Origin: an uncultured Erysipelotrichaceae bacterium
GTDB lineage: Bacteria; Bacillota_I; Bacilli_A; Erysipelotrichales; Erysipelotrichaceae
Direction: 5' to 3'
Length of the DNA stretch: 64,000 bases
NCBI GenBank assembly: GCA_937893225.1
Contig: CALBJM010000301.1
Location: 1 to 64,000 of the forward strand
Shown here: positions 8,036 through 15,820 of the stretch, piece after piece
How positions within the stretch are numbered: position 1 is the stretch's first letter
Layout of the letters: every line of letters begins with the position of its first letter
Translations under genes and position numbers: made by a program
The notes under the pieces: model-generated
What the model saw: only the letters and a program-made list of their open reading frames with translations
What the model was told of the DNA's origin: nothing
Database searches by the model: none

Positions 8036-9124
8036 ATGGCAGAAAACAATAAAAATTTAAAAAAGATACAACAAATAGTTGCACATAAAGGTGGCGGTAC
8101 AATCTTAAGTTATGATTTTTCGACGTTGGAGGTTCGAATTTTTTCAGCTATTAGTTGTGATCCAACACTTCGAGATGTACTGTTATCAGGCGCTGATCTG
8201 CATTGTAATACGGCCAGATATATTTTTCCTGAACTAAAAGACATGAGTGATAAAGAAATTAAAGAACATCACTCTGGATTGCGTTCAAAGGCGAAGTCAA
8301 CATTGTTTGGTCTACTCTATGGAAAATCAGCATACAACTTTTCAAAAGAGTGGGGATGTACTGTCGAAGAAGCTCAAGAAATTATTGATAAATTGTTGGG
8401 GGCATACCCTGGTATTAAAACATATGTTGAATATCAACACAAGTTCGCCCGTGAACATGGATACATTGTTGACGTATTTGGTTGTACTCGACCATTACCA
8501 GATGCAATGTTACCTGACACTAAAAGCAACCGAAAGTTGTTAAATCATGCTATGAATGCAAGCCAGAATAGTGGCATTCAATCATCCGCTAGCCGTATGG
8601 CATGGATTGCAGGTACACATATTGCAGAAGAGATGTTGATGCACAATTTACAATCAGTAATGATTGGTGGTGTTCATGATTCGACATATCTTGACATTTA
8701 CCCTGGTGAATTAATTCCAGTTTTTAAGATTTGTCAATTTCACGCTGGTACAGTACCAAATGTTATTTATGATTGGATGAATGGGAATAAGATGTTCATT
8801 GATTTTGGATTAGGTCAGTCATGGGGAAGAGAAATGGACATTAAATCTTTTGAAGAGAAGGATGGCAAATTCATTTTAAATATTAAAGGTGGCAATTGCA
8901 ATTGGGATTACTTAAAGCGTGAACTCGATGAAGCATATGACTACAAAATACTAGAGATGAAAGATGGGGATCCTATTCCGCCAGAAGAGCGTGAAGAATT
9001 ACCTATTGAAGTTCCGACACAACTTGTTTCACTGAAGCTTGAATTTGAAGATCCTTGTCCAAATATGGAATTCAAAAGCAAGTATTTTGTTGGTAACGGC
9101 TATTATGGCAAACGTGAAAAATAA
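8036..9124 (+). CDS. Family A DNA polymerase, C-terminal (palm/fingers) half
   Basis: 362 residues with a nearly complete catalytic core: motif A SYDFSTLEVRI (Asp27), motif B R83-K87-F91G-Y95G and motif C VHDS (Asp215). The protein starts only ~25 residues before motif A, so the exonuclease, thumb and TGRLSS region are absent. Those parts are on the minus strand at 33139-35523. The two products presumably assemble to make the active phage replicase. A C-terminal extension of ~100 residues past motif C ends in GNGYYGKREK. No intein signature is visible at the start. RBS AAAGGTG. Confidence 0.85.
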   Translation: MAENNKNLKKIQQIVAHKGGGTILSYDFSTLEVRIFSAISCDPTLRDVLLSGADLHCNTARYIFPELKDMSDKEIKEHHSGLRSKAKSTLFGLLYGKSAYNFSKEWGCTVEEAQEIIDKLLGAYPGIKTYVEYQHKFAREHGYIVDVFGCTRPLPDAMLPDTKSNRKLLNHAMNASQNSGIQSSASRMAWIAGTHIAEEMLMHNLQSVMIGGVHDSTYLDIYPGELIPVFKICQFHAGTVPNVIYDWMNGNKMFIDFGLGQSWGREMDIKSFEEKDGKFILNIKGGNCNWDYLKRELDEAYDYKILEMKDGDPIPPEEREELPIEVPTQLVSLKLEFEDPCPNMEFKSKYFVGNGYYGKREK

Positions 9125-9144
9125 CGAAATATTTTCTAATTTAC

Positions 9145-9173
9145 TTGACAAGTAATCGGTCTTTTGCTATCAT
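9145..9173 (+). promoter_or_regulatory. Sigma-70-like promoter
   Basis: TTGACA at 9145-9150, 17-base spacer, TATCAT at 9168-9173, about 30 bases before the ATG at 9202. The in-frame TTG at 9145 is part of the -35 box and not a start codon. Confidence 0.7.
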
Positions 9174-9201
9174 AACTTTACTTAAACAAAAAGGAAAACA
9201 A

Positions 9202-9405
9202 ATGGCTAAACGTATTTGGTTTGATATTAGCGGTTCAATTGAAACTCCGAAAACAGAAGATGCTGATACAGTAATGGATGCATTAACTGAATTCATGGAA
9301 GAAAACGGATGGGCATTTTCAGGGACAGTGGAACCTACTGAAGATACTGATCGTGAAACTGATGACATGGAAGAAGAGTTAGATTTTGACTACGAAAACG
9401 ATTAA
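9202..9405 (+). CDS. Small acidic protein, paralogue of the next gene
   Basis: 67 residues from ATG with AAAAGGAAAAC upstream. A short N-terminal beta-strand stretch (KRIWFDISGSIETP) and a helix precede a strongly acidic tail. The layout FDISGSIETP...GWAFSGTV resembles FQVSGSLELP...LEFKGKS in the following gene, so the two are probably diverged duplicates. Function unknown; early expression is suggested by the promoter. Confidence 0.65.
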   Translation: MAKRIWFDISGSIETPKTEDADTVMDALTEFMEENGWAFSGTVEPTEDTDRETDDMEEELDFDYEND

Positions 9406-9580
9406 GACATTTCAGGTTTCAGGATCACTCGAACTTCCTGACAATATGACAGAATCTGATTTTTATTCTATTTGGTTTACTTTTCTAAAATCTAACAAAT
9501 TAGAATTTAAGGGCAAATCAAATTTAGTAAAGAAACAGGTTTTTGTTGATACAAGCGATGAACCTGAACTACCTTTCTAA
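9386..9580 (+). CDS. Small protein, paralogue of the preceding gene
   Basis: 64 residues from TTG at 9386, overlapping the preceding stop by 20 bases, with GAAGAAGAG upstream; the next in-frame ATG would cut off the domain shared with the preceding gene, so TTG is preferred. Shares the VSGSLELP / ISGSIETP strand pair and spacing with its neighbour. Not recognised. Confidence 0.55.
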   Translation: MTTKTIKTFQVSGSLELPDNMTESDFYSIWFTFLKSNKLEFKGKSNLVKKQVFVDTSDEPELPF

Positions 9581-9930
9581 AACAATTAAATTGCATTAGA
9601 CAAAAACATCTTTTGCAACTTAATGTTTTCAACAAGTTATAAACGTTTTGGATAAATTTAATATTTTGTTCCTGAAATGTTTACTGACAATGTACGTTTT
9701 AAACTAAATAAAAATGTTTGTCAACACTATTAACTTGTTGAAAATAAAGAAGAATTTTTAAAGCTTTTGTCTGTAAGTTAGATAAAAGCTTTAGTTCTTC
9801 AATCTACCTTCGAGAAATAGAAAATCTTAAAGGTCGTGGTTTTACACACAGTAAATATGAAAACACACAAACAAGAATCTGGAACTCCATTCTAGTTTCT
9901 TGTTTAACTTAAAAATAATGGAGAATTAAA
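9581..9930 (+). other. 350-base non-coding stretch rich in inverted repeats
   Basis: No convincing ORF. It contains a 14-bp inverted repeat (TTTTCAACAAGTTA at 9627-9640 with its complement at 9731-9744), a 10-bp hairpin (TAAAGCTTTT / AAAAGCTTTA with a 15-base loop, about 9759-9793), and a third stem ACAAGAA/TTCTTGT near 9871-9904. A GTTCT motif is at 9794-9798. It may hold a structured leader RNA, a small RNA or an origin-like site; which one cannot be told. Confidence 0.4.
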
Positions 9931-11246
9931 ATGTTAAATGAAAAGAAAATGGCGTTATTACGCCTTAAAGGTGTCAAAGATTTCAATGAAATCGAAGACT
10001 ACGATGAAACTGAACAGGTTGTTACAATGAAAGATGGTAACAAACATCAGTTAACAGAAGTATGGACTCGTAAACTACCCAAATAATGCGTGTCCTTAAA
10101 AAGTCATCTAAACGGGGAAACACCATTTGGGTCAATCCCGTGCTAATAAAAATGCCTAACGACTATCCCGAAAGGGAGTAGGTGCAAGCGCACCGAAACG
10201 ATGACAGCTGATTTTATATCAGTTATGATATAGTCTAATCTATATAGTAATATATAGCAGTTCATAAGAGAACGGCTTTTCAATAGCGAAGAAAAGTGAA
10301 TAAAAACACAAATGGTTATGGGTTGACATTTGGTGAAATAGCCCAAATAAAATTGTTTCTAATAACAATCGAAAGCTTTAATTAAACATTAGAGTAACGA
10401 TGAGGAAAGCTTAAGTCGGAAGACTTATCCGGAAGGATGTAAAAATGAATAAAAGAAAATATACACTTAATGAACAAGTGTTTGATTGTATAAATCATGA
10501 ATCTGCATATTGGATTGGTTATTTATACGGCGAAGGAAATTGTACAACAGAAAACAAAATCAGATTATGTTGTGCTGAAAAAGATATAGATTTATTGACC
10601 AATTTTAGAAATTTTATTGGAAGTGATAAACCTATTAAACGTTTTCTTGCTAAAAATAAATATCCGTCATGTGGTTTTGAAATTCGTAGCTGGAAGATGC
10701 ATAAAACTCTACAACATTACGATTTAACAAAACAAAAAAGAGATCGTGGTTCGCTTCATATAGATCTTTTACAAGATGAATTTTCAAAAGATTTCATCCG
10801 AGGATTATTTGATGCTGACGGGTCATTTTATTATGATGGATTGCATAAAAACCATCTTTTTGCAGAAATTACTGGTTACATGCCTGTACTAAAAGATGTT
10901 AAACGGATTTTAGTAAGACATAAGGTGATAAATGAAACAAAAAAGATTGTAACAAATGGCAAAATCTTTCGGATACGATTTGCTCAATCTGATTGTTTGA
11001 AATTAATTAACTTTATGTACGACGGCAAACCTCGATACCTATTAAATAGAAAATATGGTATTGCAAAAAGCTACCTTGACAGACTAAACGAAACAACGGA
11101 TGAATCTGAAGTAATAGTCGATTAAGTATTTCCGTCCATACGAAAACTTCAATGTTGGGAAGAAATCTGAATTTGAAGAACGCAAATACTTCAAAGAAAA
11201 CATTGCTTTCAAACATACTGAAGCTACAGCAATTGCTGCTGAATAA
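9931..11246 (+). CDS. Small gene of unknown function interrupted by a group I intron
   Basis: Exon 1 is 9931-10071 (47 codons, ATG with GGAGAATT upstream) and exon 2 is 11127-11246 (39 codons plus TAA). Joined, they give 86 residues (MLNEKKMALL...EVWTR + YFRPYENF...AIAAE). Without splicing, translation stops at 10084-10086 after 51 residues. The splice sites come from P1 pairing (see the intron). The protein is charged and has no recognised domain. Group I introns usually sit in conserved essential genes, so the host gene may matter to the phage. Followed by a long terminator hairpin. Confidence 0.65.
10072..11126 (+). mobile_element. Group I intron carrying a LAGLIDADG endonuclease ORF
   Basis: The internal guide GCGTGTCC (10088-10095) pairs with the end of exon 1, GGACTCGT (10064-10071), with one U-U mismatch and the hallmark U-G pair at the 5' splice site. 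AAATA just before the guide can pair with TATTT at the start of exon 2 (P10), and the intron ends in G at 11126. Core elements follow: CGGG...CCCG, GACTATCCCGAAAGGG, GGTGC..GCACC and the conserved GATATAGTCT at ~10229, which complements GACTAT. Total length 1055 bases. Subgroup not assigned. Confidence 0.85.
10445..11125 (+). CDS. LAGLIDADG homing endonuclease in the intron
   Basis: 226 residues with two LAGLIDADG motifs: WIGYLYGEG at 23-31 and RGLFDADGSF at ~119-128, each with its catalytic acid, so a monomeric two-repeat enzyme. AAGGATGT before the ATG is a good ribosome binding site. The stop codon ends one base before the intron's terminal G. It would cut intronless alleles of the host gene and spread the intron. 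Confidence 0.88.
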   Translation: MNKRKYTLNEQVFDCINHESAYWIGYLYGEGNCTTENKIRLCCAEKDIDLLTNFRNFIGSDKPIKRFLAKNKYPSCGFEIRSWKMHKTLQHYDLTKQKRDRGSLHIDLLQDEFSKDFIRGLFDADGSFYYDGLHKNHLFAEITGYMPVLKDVKRILVRHKVINETKKIVTNGKIFRIRFAQSDCLKLINFMYDGKPRYLLNRKYGIAKSYLDRLNETTDESEVIVD

Positions 11247-11257
11247 TTAGAATAAGA

Positions 11258-11317
11258 AACCCGCACTGATAACGAATTAAAATAAAGAATTTGTTATTGG
11301 TGCGGGTTCTCTTTTTA
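11258..11317 (+). terminator. Rho-independent terminator with long stem
   Basis: AACCCGCAC (11258-11266) pairs with GTGCGGGTT (11300-11308). The inner part pairs further (GATAAC/GTTAT, AATT/AATT). A CTCTTTTTAT tract follows. It ends the intron-containing gene. GTTCT (11306-11310) lies in its 3' arm, 33 bases before the next ATG. Confidence 0.85.
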
Positions 11318-11342
11318 TATGCATAAAATATTGAGGTTCGCC

Positions 11343-11675
11343 ATGCTCAAGAAAATCATTGATTTTATAAAAAATTTGATTTCAAAATTTCTTAAGAAAA
11401 AAGCACATGCTACTATTCAAAATGAAGTAGCTACTTTTAAAATTGTGCTTCCTAAAGCACTTTTTAAAGGTCTACAACAGCTTGAAGAAATTACAGTGAC
11501 AAAATCACACTCAAACAACATTCAACAAATAGCAAGTCAATTTATCGACTTTAAAACTGTAGAATTACAATGCTTTAATGGTTCACAATCATCTAAAGAA
11601 ATGTTGGTTGCTACATTAACAAATATCAAAAAAGAAAACGGTAAATATTCTTTAACTATTAAAATTAAACAATAA
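11343..11675 (+). CDS. Small protein with amphipathic N-terminal helix, unknown function
   Basis: 110 residues from ATG at 11343 (TGAGGTTCGCC upstream); the ATG at 11319 lacks a ribosome binding site. Residues 1-22 (MLKKIIDFIKNLISKFLKKK) form a very basic amphipathic helix, able in principle to lie on a membrane. The rest is a beta/alpha mix ending SLTIKIKQ. Not recognised. Flanked by its own terminators, so expressed as a single gene. Confidence 0.6.
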   Translation: MLKKIIDFIKNLISKFLKKKAHATIQNEVATFKIVLPKALFKGLQQLEEITVTKSHSNNIQQIASQFIDFKTVELQCFNGSQSSKEMLVATLTNIKKENGKYSLTIKIKQ

Positions 11676-11684
11676 ACAAAAAAT

Positions 11685-11710
11685 AAAAGGCTTCTTAATC
11701 GAAGCCTTTT
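11685..11710. terminator. Bidirectional rho-independent terminator
   Basis: AAAAGGCTTC / GAAGCCTTTT, 10-bp perfect stem with 6-base loop, A-rich on one side and TATTTTAT on the other. It separates the convergent genes ending at 11675 (+) and 11731 (-). Confidence 0.9.
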
Positions 11711-11730
11711 ATTTTATCTATAAGAATTCA

Positions 11731-12321
11731 TTATTCAGTAACAGGGCCATACAAAATTTCATTCAAGCTGCTTTCAACTGGAACCGGATCAGAATAAGGT
11801 GAACCAATTTGAACGTATCCTACGAAGCCTTCATTTGAATAAAGACTGACATTACCGCTTGCGTCATATTCGAAGCCAACTTCAACAGCACGTGATTTAC
11901 CATCAACATATTCCATCATTTCCTGAAGAACTGGTTTGCTTCCACATTTATGTGTTTCAGCTGAAATTGTCATTACACCATCTGTCCAATCAGCAGCTGT
12001 AAACTCTTTCACATACAGTGCGCTTTTATTCTTAACAGCAATCTGTAATTTTGTCGGATTTTCTTCAGGGTAAAGTTTAATATCAACACCGTCTCCAGCA
12101 ATCAATGTTTCATTTAACAGTGTTAATAATTCAGATGTCTTTACAAACTTTTCCCATGTACTTTCATGATAAAAATAAAAACATTTATCAGTAGTATTGT
12201 AATATACTTGACCTTCAGCTGGATCTGCTGGCGCGTCAGCAAGGTTTTCAAATCGTGCTTTTTTAAGATAATTTTTATTTAAATTAATATCAGCAACGAA
12301 TTTAATTTCAGCACGTGACAT
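11731..12321 (-). CDS. Tail fibre / receptor-binding structural protein
   Basis: 196 residues. The N-terminal ~60 residues (LNKNYLKKARFENLADAP then GQVYYNTTDKCFYFYHESTW) are the hinge-type repeat frequent near the N-terminus of tailed-phage fibre proteins, where a Y-N-T-T-D-K core is typical. The remainder is beta-rich. GAAGAGAAG before the ATG is a clear ribosome binding site. Gene position, first of its unit behind a GTTCT site, fits late expression. Confidence 0.65.
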   Translation of the reverse strand: MSRAEIKFVADINLNKNYLKKARFENLADAPADPAEGQVYYNTTDKCFYFYHESTWEKFVKTSELLTLLNETLIAGDGVDIKLYPEENPTKLQIAVKNKSALYVKEFTAADWTDGVMTISAETHKCGSKPVLQEMMEYVDGKSRAVEVGFEYDASGNVSLYSNEGFVGYVQIGSPYSDPVPVESSLNEILYGPVTE

Positions 12322-12366
12322 GAACTTCTCTTCATAAACAAAATTAGTTTTTTAAAACCGTTATAA

Positions 12367-12390
12367 ACAAGAACGCATGTTTTCTTGTTA
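12367..12390 (-). promoter_or_regulatory. GTTCT motif within a hairpin upstream of the 12321 gene
   Basis: AACAAGAA and TTCTTGTT form a perfect 8-bp stem with an 8-base loop; GTTCT (minus strand, 12370-12374) lies in the 3' arm and TATAAC follows five bases later. No U-run, so not a plain terminator. One of the recurrent GTTCT sites. Confidence 0.35.
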
Positions 12391-12398
12391 TGTACCTT

Positions 12399-12986
12399 TT
12401 AAATGTCAAACTTTACTTCTTCTAATTCACTTAAAGTTTTTGCATCATCAATTTGTTTTAAACAGAAATCTTTTGCTAAAAGACACTTTGTTTCGAACTG
12501 AATTGCTGCATTTGACATTTCGATAAACTCTTCTTTTGTCAATTCAACATAAACATTTTCGTATGTCTTAAATGTAATTGGCTCTTCTTCAATTGAACCG
12601 TCCATTATTCCTAAACGAATGGATAGAATAGTCGCTTTTCCATCAGCATCATATTGAAAATGTTTTCCGTCGTATAACAAACCTCTTGACAATGTTGCAA
12701 CTTTAGCTAACTTAATTTCTTCTTTCTTTTTTAATTTTAAATCAGACAACCTATTTGCAAACAAGCTATCCGATGGTTTTATTTCATGCTCTGCAAACCA
12801 TTCAATAGCTTCGTCAACAATATGCTTTGATTTTTCATCTAAATCAAAAGTTGCTAAATAGTCACAAACCTCTTCCCATGACGAAAAGATTTTACCTGTT
12901 CTTGGATCATGACTTTGCAACAAATGCATGTAATTTTCTTCATCTTCATTGATATAATCAATTGTAAAATTATCTAAAGAAATCAT
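12399..12986 (-). CDS. DUF4376-like tail-fibre assembly protein
   Basis: 195 residues from ATG at 12986, chosen over the in-frame TTG at 12998 because TGGAGA sits at the proper distance. The C-terminal 110 residues show the DUF4376 plan: an RGLLYDGKHFQYDADGKA strand pair, then a variable loop, ENVYVELTKEEF and a closing helix with KQIDDAKTLSELEEV. Such domains occur in phage tail or fibre-assembly proteins. It probably helps fold the adjacent fibre proteins. Confidence 0.6.
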   Translation of the reverse strand: MISLDNFTIDYINEDEENYMHLLQSHDPRTGKIFSSWEEVCDYLATFDLDEKSKHIVDEAIEWFAEHEIKPSDSLFANRLSDLKLKKKEEIKLAKVATLSRGLLYDGKHFQYDADGKATILSIRLGIMDGSIEEEPITFKTYENVYVELTKEEFIEMSNAAIQFETKCLLAKDFCLKQIDDAKTLSELEEVKFDI

Positions 12987-12998
12987 AAAAATCTCCAA

Positions 12999-13601
12999 TT
13001 ATTTTATTCTATCAAATTCAGGAACAACAATTGTTAACAAATATTTGTTTGTTCCATTAGAGCCTTGACACTTATAAACTCCTGGTTTCTGAATAATACC
13101 AACTAACATATCTTCAGAAACTTCCACACCTTCCGGCAAGTTACTAAATTTAACAAACAGATCCAGTTTTACACTAAAGAATCTACCATGAGGAACGGTT
13201 ACCTTTATCTGCTTCATAGATTCTTCTTTTATCTGCTTATCAAGAACAGTTTCAGAAATACTGCTTTCACTCTTAACTACAAACATATCAATCATTGGAA
13301 CGCAATGTGACGACGTATGATTAATGATGTTGTCTTCGTTAATAGATTTATCATTAATGACAAATAAATCATCACTAATGAACTGTATTCCAGTCTCTGC
13401 TGGCAATTCTGGCGCTGTGTCTAAACTCAACTCTTTTGAACTATCACATACAGGTGACAGATTCAGATAGTTATTAAAACTATCTGAACCGTCTGAATTT
13501 GCTGAACCAATAAAACTATATAACCTTGTTAAAGGAAATGTAGCTACTGATACAGCTTGAGCGTTTGTGTATGTGATTGAACTGTCATACTGAAAGATCA
13601 T
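12999..13601 (-). CDS. Putative virion/tail-associated protein
   Basis: 200 residues from ATG at 13601 (a GTG lies just upstream; AAGGG precedes). Beta-rich with a Ser/Asp-rich middle; the C-terminal section (PGVYKCQGSNGTNKYLLTIV) has an immunoglobulin-like feel. Gene order between two large beta-rich proteins and a DUF4376 protein suggests a tail accessory protein. No direct homologue recognised. Confidence 0.5.
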   Translation of the reverse strand: MIFQYDSSITYTNAQAVSVATFPLTRLYSFIGSANSDGSDSFNNYLNLSPVCDSSKELSLDTAPELPAETGIQFISDDLFVINDKSINEDNIINHTSSHCVPMIDMFVVKSESSISETVLDKQIKEESMKQIKVTVPHGRFFSVKLDLFVKFSNLPEGVEVSEDMLVGIIQKPGVYKCQGSNGTNKYLLTIVVPEFDRIK

Positions 13602-13607
13602 CACAAA

Positions 13608-15806
13608 TTACCCTTCAACATGGATTAGATTCGCATACACACGATTTACACCATCACCTGTAATCACTACGGGAATATTAATACGACCTTCTGCAGAAGA
13701 TTTTACAGTAATTTTAGATAAACCGTTTTCCTTAAATTTACAATTACCTTCCAGTTTCATGTATACATCTTCAGACAAATAATTGCCTTCGAAATTCTTG
13801 CAAGACAAATAAACAGAAGTTTCGATATCTGAATCTTTCCATGTCAGAGTTGTATCAGCAAAACCTACTTCACCACACAAACCACGTTCGATAGGATCAA
13901 TGTAAACACCTCTAAACGGATCAGTCGTAGACGTATAACACAACTGCTTATGTACGTCATCATACAACATTGAGTTTACAACAATTGGTGAATTTTTTAC
14001 GAGACGCCAACTATTTGTTTCAGTCATAAATTCCGCAACGACATAACCTTTTGCACCAATTCCAGCAAAAAACTTTTCTTCGAAGGGCATAAAGTTGTAA
14101 ATGTCATAACCTACAGAATTACCACCTGTAAAGCTATTTAAATATGTCAACGTATTTGATTCAGAATCATATTTAAACGTATACACACCTGATTTCGATG
14201 TATCTTCAAGAAAATCAACAAACACATTTAGATAACGTTCATTATTAATCGTCATCCATTCAAGGTTGTAAATTGTTTGTGATAATTCTTTTGTGTACTT
14301 ATCTAAAGTAATGTTTGTTAATACAGGTATCGCATCGTCAATGACTGAACACTTTTCAAATGTAACAGTTTCGCAATCACCTTCTAAAATCTTAATAGAA
14401 TTGACCGTGAACCTGTCTGTACCTGAATTTTGGCTACTATCTTTTGTATATCCAAATAGGATATAACTTTTTCCAACAGGCAAGGTAGCTTCAACAGTGC
14501 TCTTGCTATTACTTGTTCCTGAACCTTTATATAAATACTTAAACACATTACTATTTAATGTGCCACTAGTAGCTTCCGATCTTGTCGGCACATCTGGCGT
14601 CTTGCTTAATGCAATAAAAGCATAATCTGAACTTTCGCTATTAACATTGCAAGTAATAATTACTTTAGAAGGTGTGGTTACATTAACTTCGAGATAACCA
14701 AAACTATAACCGTTGTTTACATGATAAGACTTTGAACCGTTTTGGAAACCGTCAGTACATTTCTCGAAATTTCCATCTGTTAAAGAGATCCCTGAAATCA
14801 CTTGTTCAGTATCAACAAAATCAGCATCACCTTCATGTACATATTCTGATAGCAAATCTACATGTTCAACTTTAGCATGATAAAAACTTTGTTTATGATC
14901 TTTATCAAGTTTGTAAACAATCATCTCATTGTTTTTATCTAAACATGTTGGACGCGAACGTAAACAATAAATACTACCAACTGTTGTTGCAACAGTCGTA
15001 TCAAAATCTGTTTCAGATATTTTCTGTACTTCTTCTCTTCTTACAGCACCATTTTCATCAAAACTAACTTTTCCTAATTTAAAATCGTTTGTTTTATACG
15101 GACTAATGTATGGAAAAATTGGATTAAGTTCAGAAACTGTACTCGAATAACCGTTAAAATTTCTATCAACTGCATATGTGATTGAATTATCTGTCTTTGA
15201 TAAAACTTTAAACTCTTGAATTGATAGATTGTTATAAGAACTTGAACTATTGCTTGAACTGTAATATGATCTATTTACACCATACTGAAACAGTGTTGTA
15301 AAAGAACCGCCTTTTTTCTTGAATCTGCATTGAACACCTTGAGTATAATTAACACTAGGTCTAATCCAACCGTAGCGGTCACTTGATTCTGTTTGATTAA
15401 CATAACTACTTAACTGCAGCAAACCATATTCATTTGATGTACTATCAATTAATGTTGATGATGCTACATAACCACTTGAAAAAACTGTTGTTTTATTCGT
15501 TAATTCTTTATCCAAATTATATAAATATCCAACACTAGTTGAGTCACTCATGTAAATATGATCGGAACATAAATAAGAATCAGAACTCTTATCTTCTACG
15601 ACACCTTTATATTGAGTTTTCCCATATCTGTCATTAATATAAACAATTTTATCCGGCATTGTAATTACATTATTTAAACCTGCGTTAGGTAAATAATATT
15701 CACCTGGATATGTTTGCATTGTCGTTGAGTACTTCTCCCCACCAATAACATACTTATCAGAAAAAACACCACTGTAATTAGAATATGGGTTCGTTTTAAT
15801 TTTCAT
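13608..15806 (-). CDS. Large beta-rich tail protein with C-terminal Ig-like domain
   Basis: 732 residues, rich in S, Y, N and T, almost all predicted beta. Its last ~70 residues (VYLSCKNFEGNYLSED...IPVVITGDGVN) are laid out like the end of the next protein (VNLKCSDINGNRLTIEQ...IPVIVNGHGAM), so both share a C-terminal domain. This may be a trimerisation or attachment module. Function as an adhesin or fibre part is inferred from composition and context. Confidence 0.6.
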   Translation of the reverse strand: MKIKTNPYSNYSGVFSDKYVIGGEKYSTTMQTYPGEYYLPNAGLNNVITMPDKIVYINDRYGKTQYKGVVEDKSSDSYLCSDHIYMSDSTSVGYLYNLDKELTNKTTVFSSGYVASSTLIDSTSNEYGLLQLSSYVNQTESSDRYGWIRPSVNYTQGVQCRFKKKGGSFTTLFQYGVNRSYYSSSNSSSSYNNLSIQEFKVLSKTDNSITYAVDRNFNGYSSTVSELNPIFPYISPYKTNDFKLGKVSFDENGAVRREEVQKISETDFDTTVATTVGSIYCLRSRPTCLDKNNEMIVYKLDKDHKQSFYHAKVEHVDLLSEYVHEGDADFVDTEQVISGISLTDGNFEKCTDGFQNGSKSYHVNNGYSFGYLEVNVTTPSKVIITCNVNSESSDYAFIALSKTPDVPTRSEATSGTLNSNVFKYLYKGSGTSNSKSTVEATLPVGKSYILFGYTKDSSQNSGTDRFTVNSIKILEGDCETVTFEKCSVIDDAIPVLTNITLDKYTKELSQTIYNLEWMTINNERYLNVFVDFLEDTSKSGVYTFKYDSESNTLTYLNSFTGGNSVGYDIYNFMPFEEKFFAGIGAKGYVVAEFMTETNSWRLVKNSPIVVNSMLYDDVHKQLCYTSTTDPFRGVYIDPIERGLCGEVGFADTTLTWKDSDIETSVYLSCKNFEGNYLSEDVYMKLEGNCKFKENGLSKITVKSSAEGRINIPVVITGDGVNRVYANLIHVEG

Positions 15807-15820
15807 ATCAAACCTCTACA

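Noticed and set aside
9145..9201. TTG start at 9145 for the small acidic protein
   Set aside because: Part of a TTGACA promoter element; the ATG at 9202 has a ribosome binding site.
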